Origin: Halichondria panicea
Taxonomy: Eukaryota; Porifera; Demospongiae; Suberitida; Halichondriidae
Direction of reading: 5' to 3'
DNA length: 64,000 bases
NCBI RefSeq assembly: GCF_963675165.1
Contig: NC_087378.1
Coordinates: 6,133,205 to 6,197,204, forward strand
Shown: positions 11,809 through 23,500 of the stretch, in pieces
Numbering within the stretch: the first letter of the stretch is position 1
Layout: the number at the start of each line of letters is the position of its first letter
Made by a program: the position numbers and the translations under genes
The notes under the pieces: generated by a model
Told to the model about the DNA's origin: nothing
Database searches by the model: none
Seen by the model: only the letters and a program-made list of their open reading frames with translations

Positions 11809-12569
11809 TAGACTCGCAAGCCACTCCCTTTTCTCTGATTGGACGGGGGCGGGAGAAAAGGGACTGGTGACTCTGGGCTACAGCTTGTGTAAATCAGGAA
11901 TGCTATTAAATATTAATGTCACGTGCAAATTATCCAATTTATTCTGATGCGTTAAAAGCTAAAGACACAGAAGACAAGTATACAGATCTATCTAGCCAGC
12001 CTTTTGATTTTATAGATCCTTGTACCAGTGTCTGTTGTGCCACAACTTGTGGATTAGCATGGAACAGCTGATGAACGTAGAAATCTTGGCAGTCCTTCTT
12101 TGAACCGAGGAGTGGCAGCGATTTAAGACAGCTTGTACAAGTCTGACTACTCTCAATTCAACTGCTGCCATCTGCCATTATCTGTCTTGTATTGTACAGG
12201 TTATTAAAAGCTTTAGGCAACCAATGACTTTCGGCTGCCAGTTCTCATCACGTAAAACTAAAACAAGCTAATCTCTGCTGGTGTCTTAGATGACTATATC
12301 CTAGCTGAATACCTGATGATGTTATTACTCCATCATCTTCTCTTTTCTAGCACTAGCATCCATTCTTAAACTGTAGCTAAGAAGCCCGCGATCACTTTTG
12401 CAGGCTACGCAATTCTACTTAACCTCACGCAATTTTTGGATCACGTGGAAAAATCAATGAATAATCTCTACCCAAATTCTGGTAGAGACACAAAATGTGT
12501 CCCAGAGTCACCAGTCCCTTTTCTCCCGCCCCCGTCCAATCAGAGAAAAGGGAGTGGCTTGCGAGTCTA
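11809..12569. mobile_element. Second member of the TAGACTCGCAAGCC MITE family, 761 bp
   Basis: It begins TAGACTCGCAAGCCACTCCC and ends with the inverse, with terminal repeats of about 65 bp that run through GATTGGACGGGGGCGGGAG. A 9-bp target duplication CCGGTGTAG flanks it (11800-11808 and 12570-12578). The first 14 terminal bases equal those of the 294-bp element at 10548-10841, while the interiors differ. It has no coding capacity and sits inside the GC-rich ACCGGTGTAGAAGCGATATG repeat. Confidence 0.9.
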
Positions 12570-12720
12570 CCGGTGTAGAAGCGATATGGGGCCCCCCCTT
12601 ATTTTGGGGCCCCGGCCCTAAAACGCTAGCGATTTGGGGTGTAAGGGGGGCCCCATTGCACTAGCGGTATACGGCCCCCTTAGTGATTATAGGGCCCCCC
12701 TAGAGAAGTCTATTCTGAGC
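12570..12720. repeat. One arm of the GC-rich CCGGTGTAGAAGCGATATGG repeat
   Basis: This stretch repeats the motif order of the palindrome at 13601-13870: GCGATATGGGG, then a G/C block, then AAACGCTAGCGATTTGGG, then GGCCCC. It probably continued into 11700-11800 before the 761-bp element inserted. Confidence 0.7.
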
Positions 12721-13600
12721 AGTAGAGTCAAGCCAGCACAACAGTAATAGGAGGTTGAGTTGAGAATCAATGGCTATAATGTTTATGTAGATCTAAACTC
12801 CAATACAGAATATATTACTAGCCTATAATCTGTGCTGCTTGGTCACTGATGATAACAGTATAAGGCAGCCATAATTATGTGCAAAATAAGGCCTGCGTTA
12901 CAGTGTGGCAGCACATAGCCATTGTATACACAGCACATGCATGCATGCATTCATATAGGCTGAGCATATACTACTGAGAATACAAGCAGCAGCCACAGCC
13001 CATGCACTTTGTTATCAAGAACTTTTCCTGGCGAAGTTGAGAATAAACTGCAAATCAAAGAGCAAGAAATTGTGGAGGATGCATGGTAGTCAGCCACCTG
13101 TGGACACACTTGTTCTTTTTTCCATGTGTGTTTTATTACCTCTATCTCAGCCCTATGTACGTAGAGCAAGGCTTTATCGTTTACTTGTGTTGTGAAGAGG
13201 CCCTGCTCGTCTTTGTTCCTATGACAGTAATGTATGTCTCACTCTGCATGCATGTTCTGTGTGTGCATGCATGTGTTTCTCTCTTATTATCTAACGAACA
13301 GAGCCAGTTAATTAAAGGAACAGTAATTTATTCCGTAACTGATAACAGGGGCATAAAATAACAACTTTCTCGAGTTCAGTTAAGTATTGAGGATAGATCT
13401 ACATCTTCCTGCTCTGGTATAGCTAGCCTAACATTAGCCAATAGCACCTGCAAGTCATGGTGTTATTAAACTCTGCACTTAGTCAGCAAGAGAGCTAATT
13501 ATGAGTAAGTACTGTGCAAGATCTAGTCAGCAAGGGACATCTAGATGTACTTAGACCATGAGGCTGAGGCTACAAGCATATAGATACCATCTACACCGCA
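12721..13600. other. Non-coding spacer, no gene seen
   Basis: No exon with family resemblance or consistent splice borders was found. The sequence is ordinary AT-rich DNA with a few TGCATGCATG runs. Confidence 0.4.
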
Positions 13601-13870
13601 AGTTATAAGTGGGGGCCCCATATCGCTGGAGGGGCCTCAAAGCGCTAGTGAAATAGGGCCGTAGGGGGGCCCCAAATCGCTAGCGTTTTAGGCCCCGGGG
13701 GCCCTGAAATGGGGGGAGCCTCATATCGCTTCTACACCGGTGTAGAAGCGATATGGGGCTCCCCCCGTTTTCGGGGCCCCCCCCCGGCCCTAAACGCTAG
13801 CGATTTGGGCCCCCCCTTACGGCCCTATTTCACTAGCGCTAGTATAGCCAGCGATATGGGGCCCCTTATA
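13601..13870. repeat. Long GC-rich palindrome centred near 13735
   Basis: Two arms of about 130 bp meet at TCTACACCGGTGTAGA. Each arm runs outward through GCGATATGGGG, a G/C block, CGCTAGCGATTTGGG, GGCCCTATTTCACTAGCGCT and a second GCGATATGGGGCCCC. Base composition differs sharply from the AT-rich surroundings. It has no coding potential I trust. Confidence 0.85.
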
Positions 13871-14293
13871 GATGATCTGCATGGGCAACCACAAAGTGCT
13901 GACCATTCGCTCAAGTAAAATTCCCTGCTGATCTATCCCACAGTGCTGACTCCATAAATCTCTCACAATGTGCTGACTCTAGGTGCTGGCTGACCCATGG
14001 GACCAAGCTCTCTTGCTGACACTGATAGTCCAGATTTACTACACACTAGCACCCTCAGGCTCGCCCAATCATGCTAAGTAGAGTCTGAGGTCTCCCACAT
14101 AGTGCTTACCATTCACAAAGTCATGGTGACCAAGCTCTCTTGCTGACTAGTGTAGTAGCTAGAGCTTGGTAACTATGACTTGCAAACACAGTTAGTTGTC
14201 AATGAATCAGGTGTATATAAAGACAATGCAGTACAGTTTGGCTAGTATTTTAGTTACTGTATAGTCTACATTGCTCCCACAATTCCGAAGTCA

Positions 14294-16147
14294 GTGAAAA
14301 TGGACTCCAAAGTGCAAATTGGCTCCTCTAAGTTGCAAATGGAAGAGCAAGAAACTGAGACGTACCCATATGCTGCCATCACTACTTACCTACAATCAGG
14401 CATGTATCCACCAGACGCTGACAAAAAGGAGAAGCGTGGCCTCTGCAAAAGAGCGAAGTATTTCGTGCTGTTCGGGGGCAAGCTGCAGTATGTAGGAGGA
14501 AATAAGAACACTCCTAGGTTGGTAGTGGAAGGTGAAGAAGACAGAAGAAAGATCATTGAGAGCATCCATGGGCAAGCTCATCTAGGAAGAGACAAAACAC
14601 TTTCTCAGCTAACTCAACGATACTACTGGCCAAACATGTACAAGACAGCATGTGCCTACGTAAGTTTCAAATTTATATACCTTGTTATAGTGCAGGTGTT
14701 TTGTGCATTGAACGGTATTTCTCTTGCAGATTGCTTCATGTGACCACTGCCAGCGCCAAAACCATAAGTTGCATAAAACTAATGCAACACTTCATCCCAT
14801 TCCTGTTTAAAGAAGAAGCCTGGTATCAGGTTGGAATGGATTTAGTGGGTCCTCTGCCTGTAACTCCAGCAGGAAACAAGTTCTTGATGACAATTACAGA
14901 TTACTACACAAAGTGGGCTGTAGCTGCTGCTCTAAAAGACAAAACTGCATTGTCAGTAGCCAACGTCTTATACTCAGTATAATTATATAAATTATGTGCT
15001 GTGCATGCAACGGCCCTTAGTATAATTATTTACTGTAACACAGGTATTTTGCACATACGGCTGCCCTACTGTTATCCTTAGTGACCAAGGAAGAGAATTT
15101 GTCAATAAAGTTACTGAGGCACTCTTTAAAAGAACAAACACACAGCATAGAATCACTTCCGCCTATCATCCTCAAGTAAGAAGCATGCATGCACATAATT
15201 AAATACTACATGTATAATAAATTATGGCATATATATAGATATACTTTCACACCACCCCAGAAAGGAAGTTCGAAAAAGGAGTGAACGTTTTTACTTTTAC
15301 CTAGTGCAAAAAGGAGTGAATACATATAGGATATACATGCAACTATTATAATTATGGTATAATTATTATGGCTAATTACTGGATTTTCAGACTAATGGCC
15401 TCACAGAGCGATTCAATCAGACAATCTGTCGTTCTCTCAGCAAGTTAGTGAATGAAGCACACAATGATTGGGATACAAAGCTAGACACTATTCTGTTTGC
15501 ATACCGAGTGTCGAAACACCGATCAACCGGCTATTCACCATTCTTCATGATGTTTCATCGTGAAGCTCGGCTGCCTATAGAAGCAGATGTAGAGCAAAAC
15601 GAAACAGTGACCAGTGAAGATATAGATGCAGAGACAACTGCAGATGCTTTTATTGAGAAAATGCTCAAGAGGCAAGAAGATATAAAGAGCATAGCTGGTG
15701 AAAACATAAAAAAATCTCAAAAAAAGCAAAAGGAGTGCTATGATATCATAAACGGCATTCACCAGAGGTATATAATTATACAGCCCTATATATATTATAC
15801 AGGCTGCATGCAAGTATATATATACACTTGCACATTCATGTGTGCGAATGCTATAATTATGTACGAAGCATATATGATTTCAAACTGTGCAGTTTGTTCT
15901 AAGCAAATTAAATACATCTTATATTTAGGAACTGCAACCTGGAATTAAGGTTTTGGTTGAGAACACCCAACAAAAGGAGAGGAAAGGTGGAAAGCTCGAA
16001 AACAAGTATAGTGGACCATACATTATTAAGACCTCAGATGGAAAGGGTGTCTATACCCTTAAGGACTTGGATTTTGTCATAAACGCAATGGTTCTTGTCC
16101 ACAATTTCGAGGTTACGTATCAGCTCTTGGACAACCTGACCAATTAG
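14294..16147 (+). pseudogene. Decayed intron-bearing integrase, Ginger/GIN1-like
   Basis: Five exons (14294-14659, 14730-14976, 15044-15175, 15391-15767, 15929-16147) encode an integrase-like protein. Visible features are an HHCC zinc-binding region (HLGRDKTL, then CDHCQ), the first catalytic Asp in GMDLVGPLP, the second in LSDQGREF, the Glu in TERFNQT, and a C-terminal GPYII module. Introns inside the core are unusual for a Ty3/gypsy retrotransposon. They are known for GIN-type host genes and the Ginger DNA transposons they derive from. The reading frame is broken by an extra base near 14806, and the last splice junction does not keep frame. From about 16087 the frame runs into duplicated host DNA and stops at 16147, so the natural C-terminus is lost. 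No flanking terminal repeats were identified. Confidence 0.75.
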
Positions 16148-17274
16148 TAGTAGGAGCTGTTACCATAGATGTGCAAACAATTAACTACATAATTCCTTCT
16201 TTGGGAAGGTGTGTCGTCACAACTCAACTACAGAAAATGTGGACCTGGTTCACTACCCATCCTGTTGATCATGTTCTTTCCTCACCCAAAAAAGAACAGT
16301 ATCTGATGTATCCTAGTGGAAACCCATTCCCAAAAATTCCAATCCCATCAAAGGCTCAACAAACAGTTCTGGAGAAGAGGAAACCAGCTGTTCGAAAATG
16401 GTAAGGAGTTGTGGGGGCTGGGTTTGCTTTATTTTGACTCTATTGTGTAGCTGTTCACAATGCATGACATTATTGTTGACTATACAATCATACTATACAT
16501 GTCTACTCTTGTATTCATACAGAATTGAATTGTCTCTATGCACGAGATATCTTAATGGTGAAGAGGTCAACAACATCAAGAAACTCTCAGATTGAGTGGA
16601 AGAAAATCGACCCATTTGCAAAGCCATTTGGAACTGTTACCCGAGATGAAATTAAATATAAAAAAGACAATCTTGAATGCTTTGGTGTTAGTGAGTTACG
16701 TCTTTTACTATATACAAGGTTGGTAACTGTACAAAAAAGATTTGCTCTAGATTTTACCTTTTTTTTACCACCTATAGATGCTCTGGGAAGTCATTTGCCG
16801 GGAAAAAATTTTCTGGCAAAATTGAAATCGAAATCAAAGTTGAGCAGACAAAAGGTAGGTTGTTGTATGTCATTTCTTGATGGAGGGTACTGTTAAATGT
16901 ACATAATTATAGCTTAAAGGGTACCAATTGCAAATAAGTGAAAATTATAATTATTGGATCCACCAAAGAATACTCTTGTGGTTTAAAAATTTGCAGGAGC
17001 CACAATTGTGTCAAAAGTCAAAATACTGGTGACAAAGAAGAAAGCAACAATTGACTTGCCATATGGAGGGCGTCCAAAAACATACTGCCGCTTAATTCAA
17101 TACACACCAATGGCCACCAATGCACTGGTACTCAGCTCTTCATCACGACTTCATATTTCGCTTTCAATTAAGCAAAGTGGAGGAGCATGTGCTGAGGACA
17201 CTCACCTTTTTGTCAGGTTTGCTGGCTATATCTATAGTATGAAGGAATTATTGCGAACAGAAGTAAAACTATAA
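16087..17274 (+). pseudogene. 5'-truncated, frameshifted copy B of the unrecognised FN3-like gene
   Basis: Exons corresponding to copy A are present at 16087-16400, 16523-16718, 16778-16854 and 16997-17274, with the same splice sites. Three differences argue against function. The first about 550 coding bases are absent and replaced by integrase sequence. One extra G near 16353 throws the first exon out of frame with the second. The last exon has a 405-bp in-frame deletion removing the acidic Ser/Thr/Glu-rich segment. The C-terminal beta-rich segment is well kept. Transcription from a new start could still produce a shorter protein. Confidence 0.75.
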
Positions 17275-17502
17275 TATAATTTAACCTTCCAGTTATTGCA
17301 CCTTTAGTTTGTACCTATAATTATATATATACTCAGTATGATTTTTTTGCAGTTTTGAACAGTAATTACCATTATTATGACTGTGTAGCTAGAAAATAAA
17401 TGAATATTTTGTTGTATACTGAGAAAAAGTACAAATGTCAAGTATGAGTTCATTAACAATGTTCAATTTGGGATCAGGGGTTTGATTCAGCCATGTAGAA
17501 GT

Positions 17503-20500
17503 CTAAAGAACACCCTCTTCAAGCATGTCTTCTAAAATCTGTGATAGAGAAAATACATAATTTATAACTATGCATGCATGAACCCTTCTAACTCGCTAAA
17601 TCAGGGCTGTTATAATTATATAATAATTATTGACTTACTGTTGTGTTAGGATCAATGTTCTGGAAATACTCAACCAGCTCTTCTGCACAAGGTCTTGCCT
17701 CAGGATTAATAGACCAACAGCTACACATCTGACGATATCTGTTGTGACAAATAATATCATCCTGGGAATTTAATACACTTTATATACATGTACAAGCAAT
17801 GCGGCAAAGATGTCTCCCAATACGGTCATCCAAGCTGTATAGATAACAACCTATAAGCTCCAAAACACAATGGGTGGCACTGCATGATTTACTTTTATAA
17901 ACCCTGTCACAGAATGTTTATCTCATAGCCCACTAAAGAGCTATACGCACAATATCCATTACTTTGTCATGCAGTCCAAACTCTATGGGGAGATCGAGGA
18001 GTTGTGTGTGAGTGATATAAGTAAAGGCAGACAATAATTATATTGTACAGTTTATTTTACGTCTGAAAGGACAACAATTGCTTACAAGTAGTTGCTCAGT
18101 CCGGTTGGTCTAGGCAATCTATTCCCGTCTTGTAGATGCCTGTGGAACAACTCCAGACTGGCTCCAAGTTGGATGTCTGAGAACGGCTCACTTCCTATAT
18201 GTTACCAAGCATATGTAAAATGATACAGTAAACCCATATTAAAGTAAGCAGTATATGTAATAGATACAGATACACAAGCACGAGCTGCCTATATACTGTA
18301 TAGCGCGAAATTTTCGGGGCACTTATATTTTGTGGATTGGCCTCTAAAAGCCATTTCGTTGCACAATGTTCGTGGAATGACTGCTTACCGGAAGCCACGC
18401 CTTTAAATCTTTGCATGCTTTTTTATAGCAGGTAATTCTAATTAAAGAACAATTTTGTGGACTTAATTTTCGTGTAGAATTCTAACCCACGAAATCCTCG
18501 AAAATTTCGCACTATACAGTACAACACGAGGATTCTTATCATGTAATTTGTATCACGACAACCCGTATCAAATTATGATCACGGAAATAGATTGTATAAC
18601 TTAATTACACACTTGTTACCTTAATTTGACAACGTTATATATTATATACCACTGTCGCATGCAAAAGCTAAAATCAGAAGTTATTTTACTTACCATAGGA
18701 GGCTATCTCCCAGAGAGTCACTCCAAAGGACCAACTGCAAAATGGTTAATTTTGAATCATTTAGAACAATAAAATACAAAACTTACATGTCACTTCTGAA
18801 AGTGTTGGGGTGTCTATCTAATAGTTCAGGAGCAGCCCATCTGACTGGAAAGACATCATTCTGCAATGAAAGCCCACAAACAATCACATGTAGTTCCAAA
18901 TTAGTTTCTGTATACTTAAGGCCAACAAGACAGATGACTACAAAATCATCAGACGTGGCATTACTTGGCCCAGTTTCTCTACCCTCTGTAACATTGATAC
19001 TGTAATATTCTTCAAAATGTTTCTATGGAACTCGTACATCCATGGCCAATATTATCCCTCTGTTGGCTACTAGCTACCATAAAGGTACACAAGAAAACAT
19101 ACATGTACACAGAGCAACGTGTACATTGTGAACTGCATGCTCAAACTAACTCGATCGTACAATAGTGCATGTAACCACCCCTCCTGGGCCTAAATTACCA
19201 AGGAAACATTTACAGAGCAACGTGTACATTATGAACTGCATGTACAATGTGTGTGTGTACTTACGTCATTTGCGTTTAGATTTTGATAGGGAGTTTCAGC
19301 TTCAGTGAGTTCCTTAGCCATTCCAAAGTCTCCGATCTTGAGCTCTCCTTTCTCAGCAATGAGGATGTTTCGAGCAGCCAAGTCACAGTGAACAACCTAC
19401 ACAAGTAGAAGTAACTGTATCTCAATTAAGAGCATGTAAAACATTTGCATTAAATGTCCACACACAAAACTAAAAGCCCTGGATAATATTAATGATCTAT
19501 TTAAGTCATTTGCTATGGTTCTGTGGTACACGTAGTACGTCGTTTTAGTGAACAGTTGGTAACTTTTTGACGCTTAGCATAAGTAAGTGTGTCAAATAAT
19601 TCCTGTTGCGAATAACGCGTACCATATATGCATGTAGCTTACATTCATGTTAGCTAGATACGCCAATCCATTGGCTATTTGGCCAGCAAAGTTGCAGAAC
19701 TGGGTCTCCTTTATCAGTCCAGGTGCCATGGGAACAGAACCTGTTTGATTTAGTGCCTTTTCCGGGTCTTTCAGCTCATCGGAAAGAGCACCCAGCTCGA
19801 TATGGAGAGGGTTGGTAGCAGATGACACGATTTGAAGTTTATTGAGTTCACTAGTCCCTTCAGACTGCACACCTGAGTAAGGTGAGTAATTTATGTGTAG
19901 TGTATGTGCCCATATGTTAATCTGGCTGAGGCAATCACGTACTAAAGTCTATTTGACTTGAGTTTGGCCTTCACAATGTTTTCGTAACTTTCTCATAGCT
20001 AACTTAATTTCAAAAATTCATACCATTAGATTTTTTGTTAAAAAAATATATGCTATAGAGGTGATAAGCTCCAATCAGCTAAAAGCATTTTTTCATGTAG
20101 AAGTCGCTGGCATACTTGCAAACCACATAAACCCTACATGAAGCCATAATTGACCACAGAACTTCCAGCCCTAACTCTCCCTCAACACTTTAGAAGGGTG
20201 CATGGTGATGTCAACAGTCGATCAATAAGCATGGGGTGGTCTATTGTGACATTCACTTACTTTCAGGAGATCTATCAATCAGCAGCTCTTGCCCACAACT
20301 CAGTATTGCTTCACGACAGGAGAGCAGATACTCTTTGAGGTTGCCATGGCAAGCGTACTCCAAGATCAAGAACAATGGCTCTGTACAGAGAATAGAGTGT
20401 GTCATACACATATCTACAACAGCCTTGCTCCCAAAAACCTTTTTTAATAGACAATACTGTATAATAATTATGTAGGTGATTCATTGTTCTGGTGGTAACA

Positions 20501-23500
20501 GTGACCTGCCATTATTGATCATGCACTCTCTATTTTGAGAGCTTGATTATTAATTTTTATGAAGTCCCAAAATGATAGTACCACATCAATTTTGACTTCC
20601 CGACTTCCTTAAAAGGGACTATCTCTCTATTGAGACCTGTATTGAGATTTACTACAAGTAGGTCTAACATGTAACTATGGAAATAAGGGCCAACGTACTA
20701 TGTACACTTACTACACAAGCTTACAGTACTTAGCTCGCTAATAGACTCACTTGTCTCAGTACAGTGACCGAGGATATTGCAAATGTTCTTGTGAGGTTGT
20801 CTATACAACTTCTTGAGCATTTGCAACTCATTCAGCAGTCGATAGTTCTCACCAAACGATTCATCTGCAGAATGAACAGACAGAGATTAGATCATCAGCT
20901 AGAAAGTGTTAACCGGAAAGTGCAGTGCAAGCAATATACCGTTCAGAACGTTGATAGCACAGTATAATATAAGAACAATGGTTCACCAAACCATACAGTG
21001 TTTCAACAGTACGAAACACTACTCTTTGTTTACAGTGAGAATAATAGTAATACAAAAAGGTACAGTAGAAATACGGCCGGCTTACTGTTTAGTGTTGTCT
21101 TCACAGCAACTATGTTGACGTGTGGGAGAGAAGAAACCATCCCGTGTGCTTTGGCTTGGAACACTTTTCCAAACTTACCTTGACCTAAAATCAGTATTAA
21201 CACAGCATAATAATCATAATATTATTGTACGTATCATTGGAATCAAGGTGTTATATATCCAGTTGGTTATAAGCACAACTACACAATAAGGCTAACTGTG
21301 GCCATAATAAAGAGGTGGCTGGTTGGATACGATTTGAAAAACTTATACTGAATGGAGACCCTGGCATGACTGCATTTGAATACGTTCATTACTGGGAGAC
21401 AAAAAATGGATCACATACGTACCTAGTTCACACTGAAGCTCCAACTTTTGCCTGGGAAAGTCTAATTCCCCAGTTTTTACTATATCAGGAGAGCAGAGAT
21501 TGATATAGGCATCATCCTTGACTAGCTGAGGCTTGAGTAAGAGATGGTTTGAGGGACGATGCCTGAGGGTTCTCCTTCTCCTGCGTTTAACTGTCCTTTG
21601 CATCAGTATTGCCAGGGCCACAGCGAGAAAGATGATCACCAAGATCACAATAATGACAGCTGCCACTACTCCTCCGACATACACTCCCACCGGTTTAGGA
21701 GGACCCGTTGTTATGATTTTAGGTACATCTGCATTAGGTTAAACGGAAGATATGAATCTACTGCATAAATATGTGAAGTACTGGATAACTGATGAGTTCG
21801 TGTCTTGCATGTACGTACCGTATATCTTCTAATTTATCGGACAGTAAAAAATAATTATTTTGGAAATTGTCCGGGTATAATTGGAACAGATTTTTATAGA
21901 GCATGCGAAGTATCCGGAATAATTAGAACAAGCAAGCAGCTGCATGCGAGCTAGCTAAGTTTAATAGAACAGTGTGCGACTGAATAGTTGCACTAACTAT
22001 CTAAAACTAGCTACTCAAAGCTATCTAACTGCAGCACTCTAAGTCTTACTTGCTGTCTGTGAATGTAAACTCTACTTTTCAAAGTATTGTCCGGATATTT
22101 AGAACAAATGTAATATTAAAGCACTGGAGTGTCTGCTGTATTAGAACAACGAAAATTTCCCAAAAGAGTGTCCGGGGTAATTAGAAGTGTCCGATAAATT
22201 AGAAGATATACGGTACATTCATTGTGTGCTATGTTAGCAACCAGAGCAAGCACCAATATATTGGCAATACAATTTAGAGGGTTCACATGCGTATGGCCAT
22301 CACTTTTGCTTTACCAGGACTTGCAACGGTTGCCGTGACGTGCACTTGAGCTGTGAACAGCTGCTGCCCAGTGGGTATCCTGTAGTTGACAGCACACGTG
22401 TATTCACCACCGTCACTAACGGTTGTATTGCAAAGCTGTAGAAAGAATTACAAAAAATTGACAAACAAAATTAATGTCACAGTAACAAAAAGATTACTAG
22501 ACTTTGGGGCATATTAACCGGCTGCATTCTAGAGGGGACTTGCATGATTACAAGGTTATAAGCTTATACGAGATACATACATATCTATTACAGTAGTTGT
22601 TTTGAAAACAGTGCATATGAGATTGAAACTCTTCAACTCATATGTTTATTGCATTGGAATTGGAACGAGACTGATCTTGGCCAGTTGTATTGTGTACATA
22701 CCAGATTAATTAAAGACATACAGTGCACTTCACCTTCAGATCTGAGTAAAACATTGAAAACTCGTTTCCTAAACTTTCGGTCCTAATGTGTTCTTCAGTT
22801 CCCTTGCAGTTAGAGACGATGGGTTGATTTTTGTAGAGCCAGTAAACTGTAGAGTTGGACGGGGCCTTTAGAGCACATGACACAGTCGAGGTGCTGCCCA
22901 GGTGCAGAGTAATTTGCCGTGGAAACACAGTGAAAACTGTATAAGCGTAAGGCAATAATCAATATGCATGGTTACTATACATCTTCCCCTAAAAAAGACT
23001 ACTTTAGAGATCCCATCATACTACAGCAAAATTTGCTATAGTAACAGCTAGTCGAAATCCTCATTTAGATTCACTTGGCTAGGGTACTATATAACTTACC
23101 AACAGATATGAAGAATGAGCGCTCAATGAAAAAGGTCTGATCTGAAGCTGAACTATTAAACATAGCGAACTTGAATTCCCCAGTATCATTGATGCTTGGA
23201 GAATTGAAGGAAAGGAAATGAGTCTGCTGTTCAATTTGAAAGTCTGACACAAAGTTACAGCTGGAGATTTCCTCTGTACAAAACAATCACACATAACAAC
23301 TGGCATATTATATCTCCTTTGTTATATCCTTACTGTCATTTACTATATACATGCAGTGACATATAAAAATTTAACTTACCAAAAGAAAAATCCCTGACAT
23401 AGTACGTGATAGGGAAAGTGATATTTGAGCAGTGTTGGAAATCCCCCCCTACATTCACACAGTCAGTAGTACCATCCACAATCACTACTTTTTGAACATA

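Noticed and set aside
13083..13361. 92-codon hydrophobic frame in the spacer
   Set aside because: Hydrophobic by AT/T-rich composition, with no splice or family support.
14294..16147. Gypsy retrotransposon with LTRs
   Set aside because: No reverse transcriptase, protease or LTR-like direct repeats were seen around it, and the integrase is interrupted by introns.
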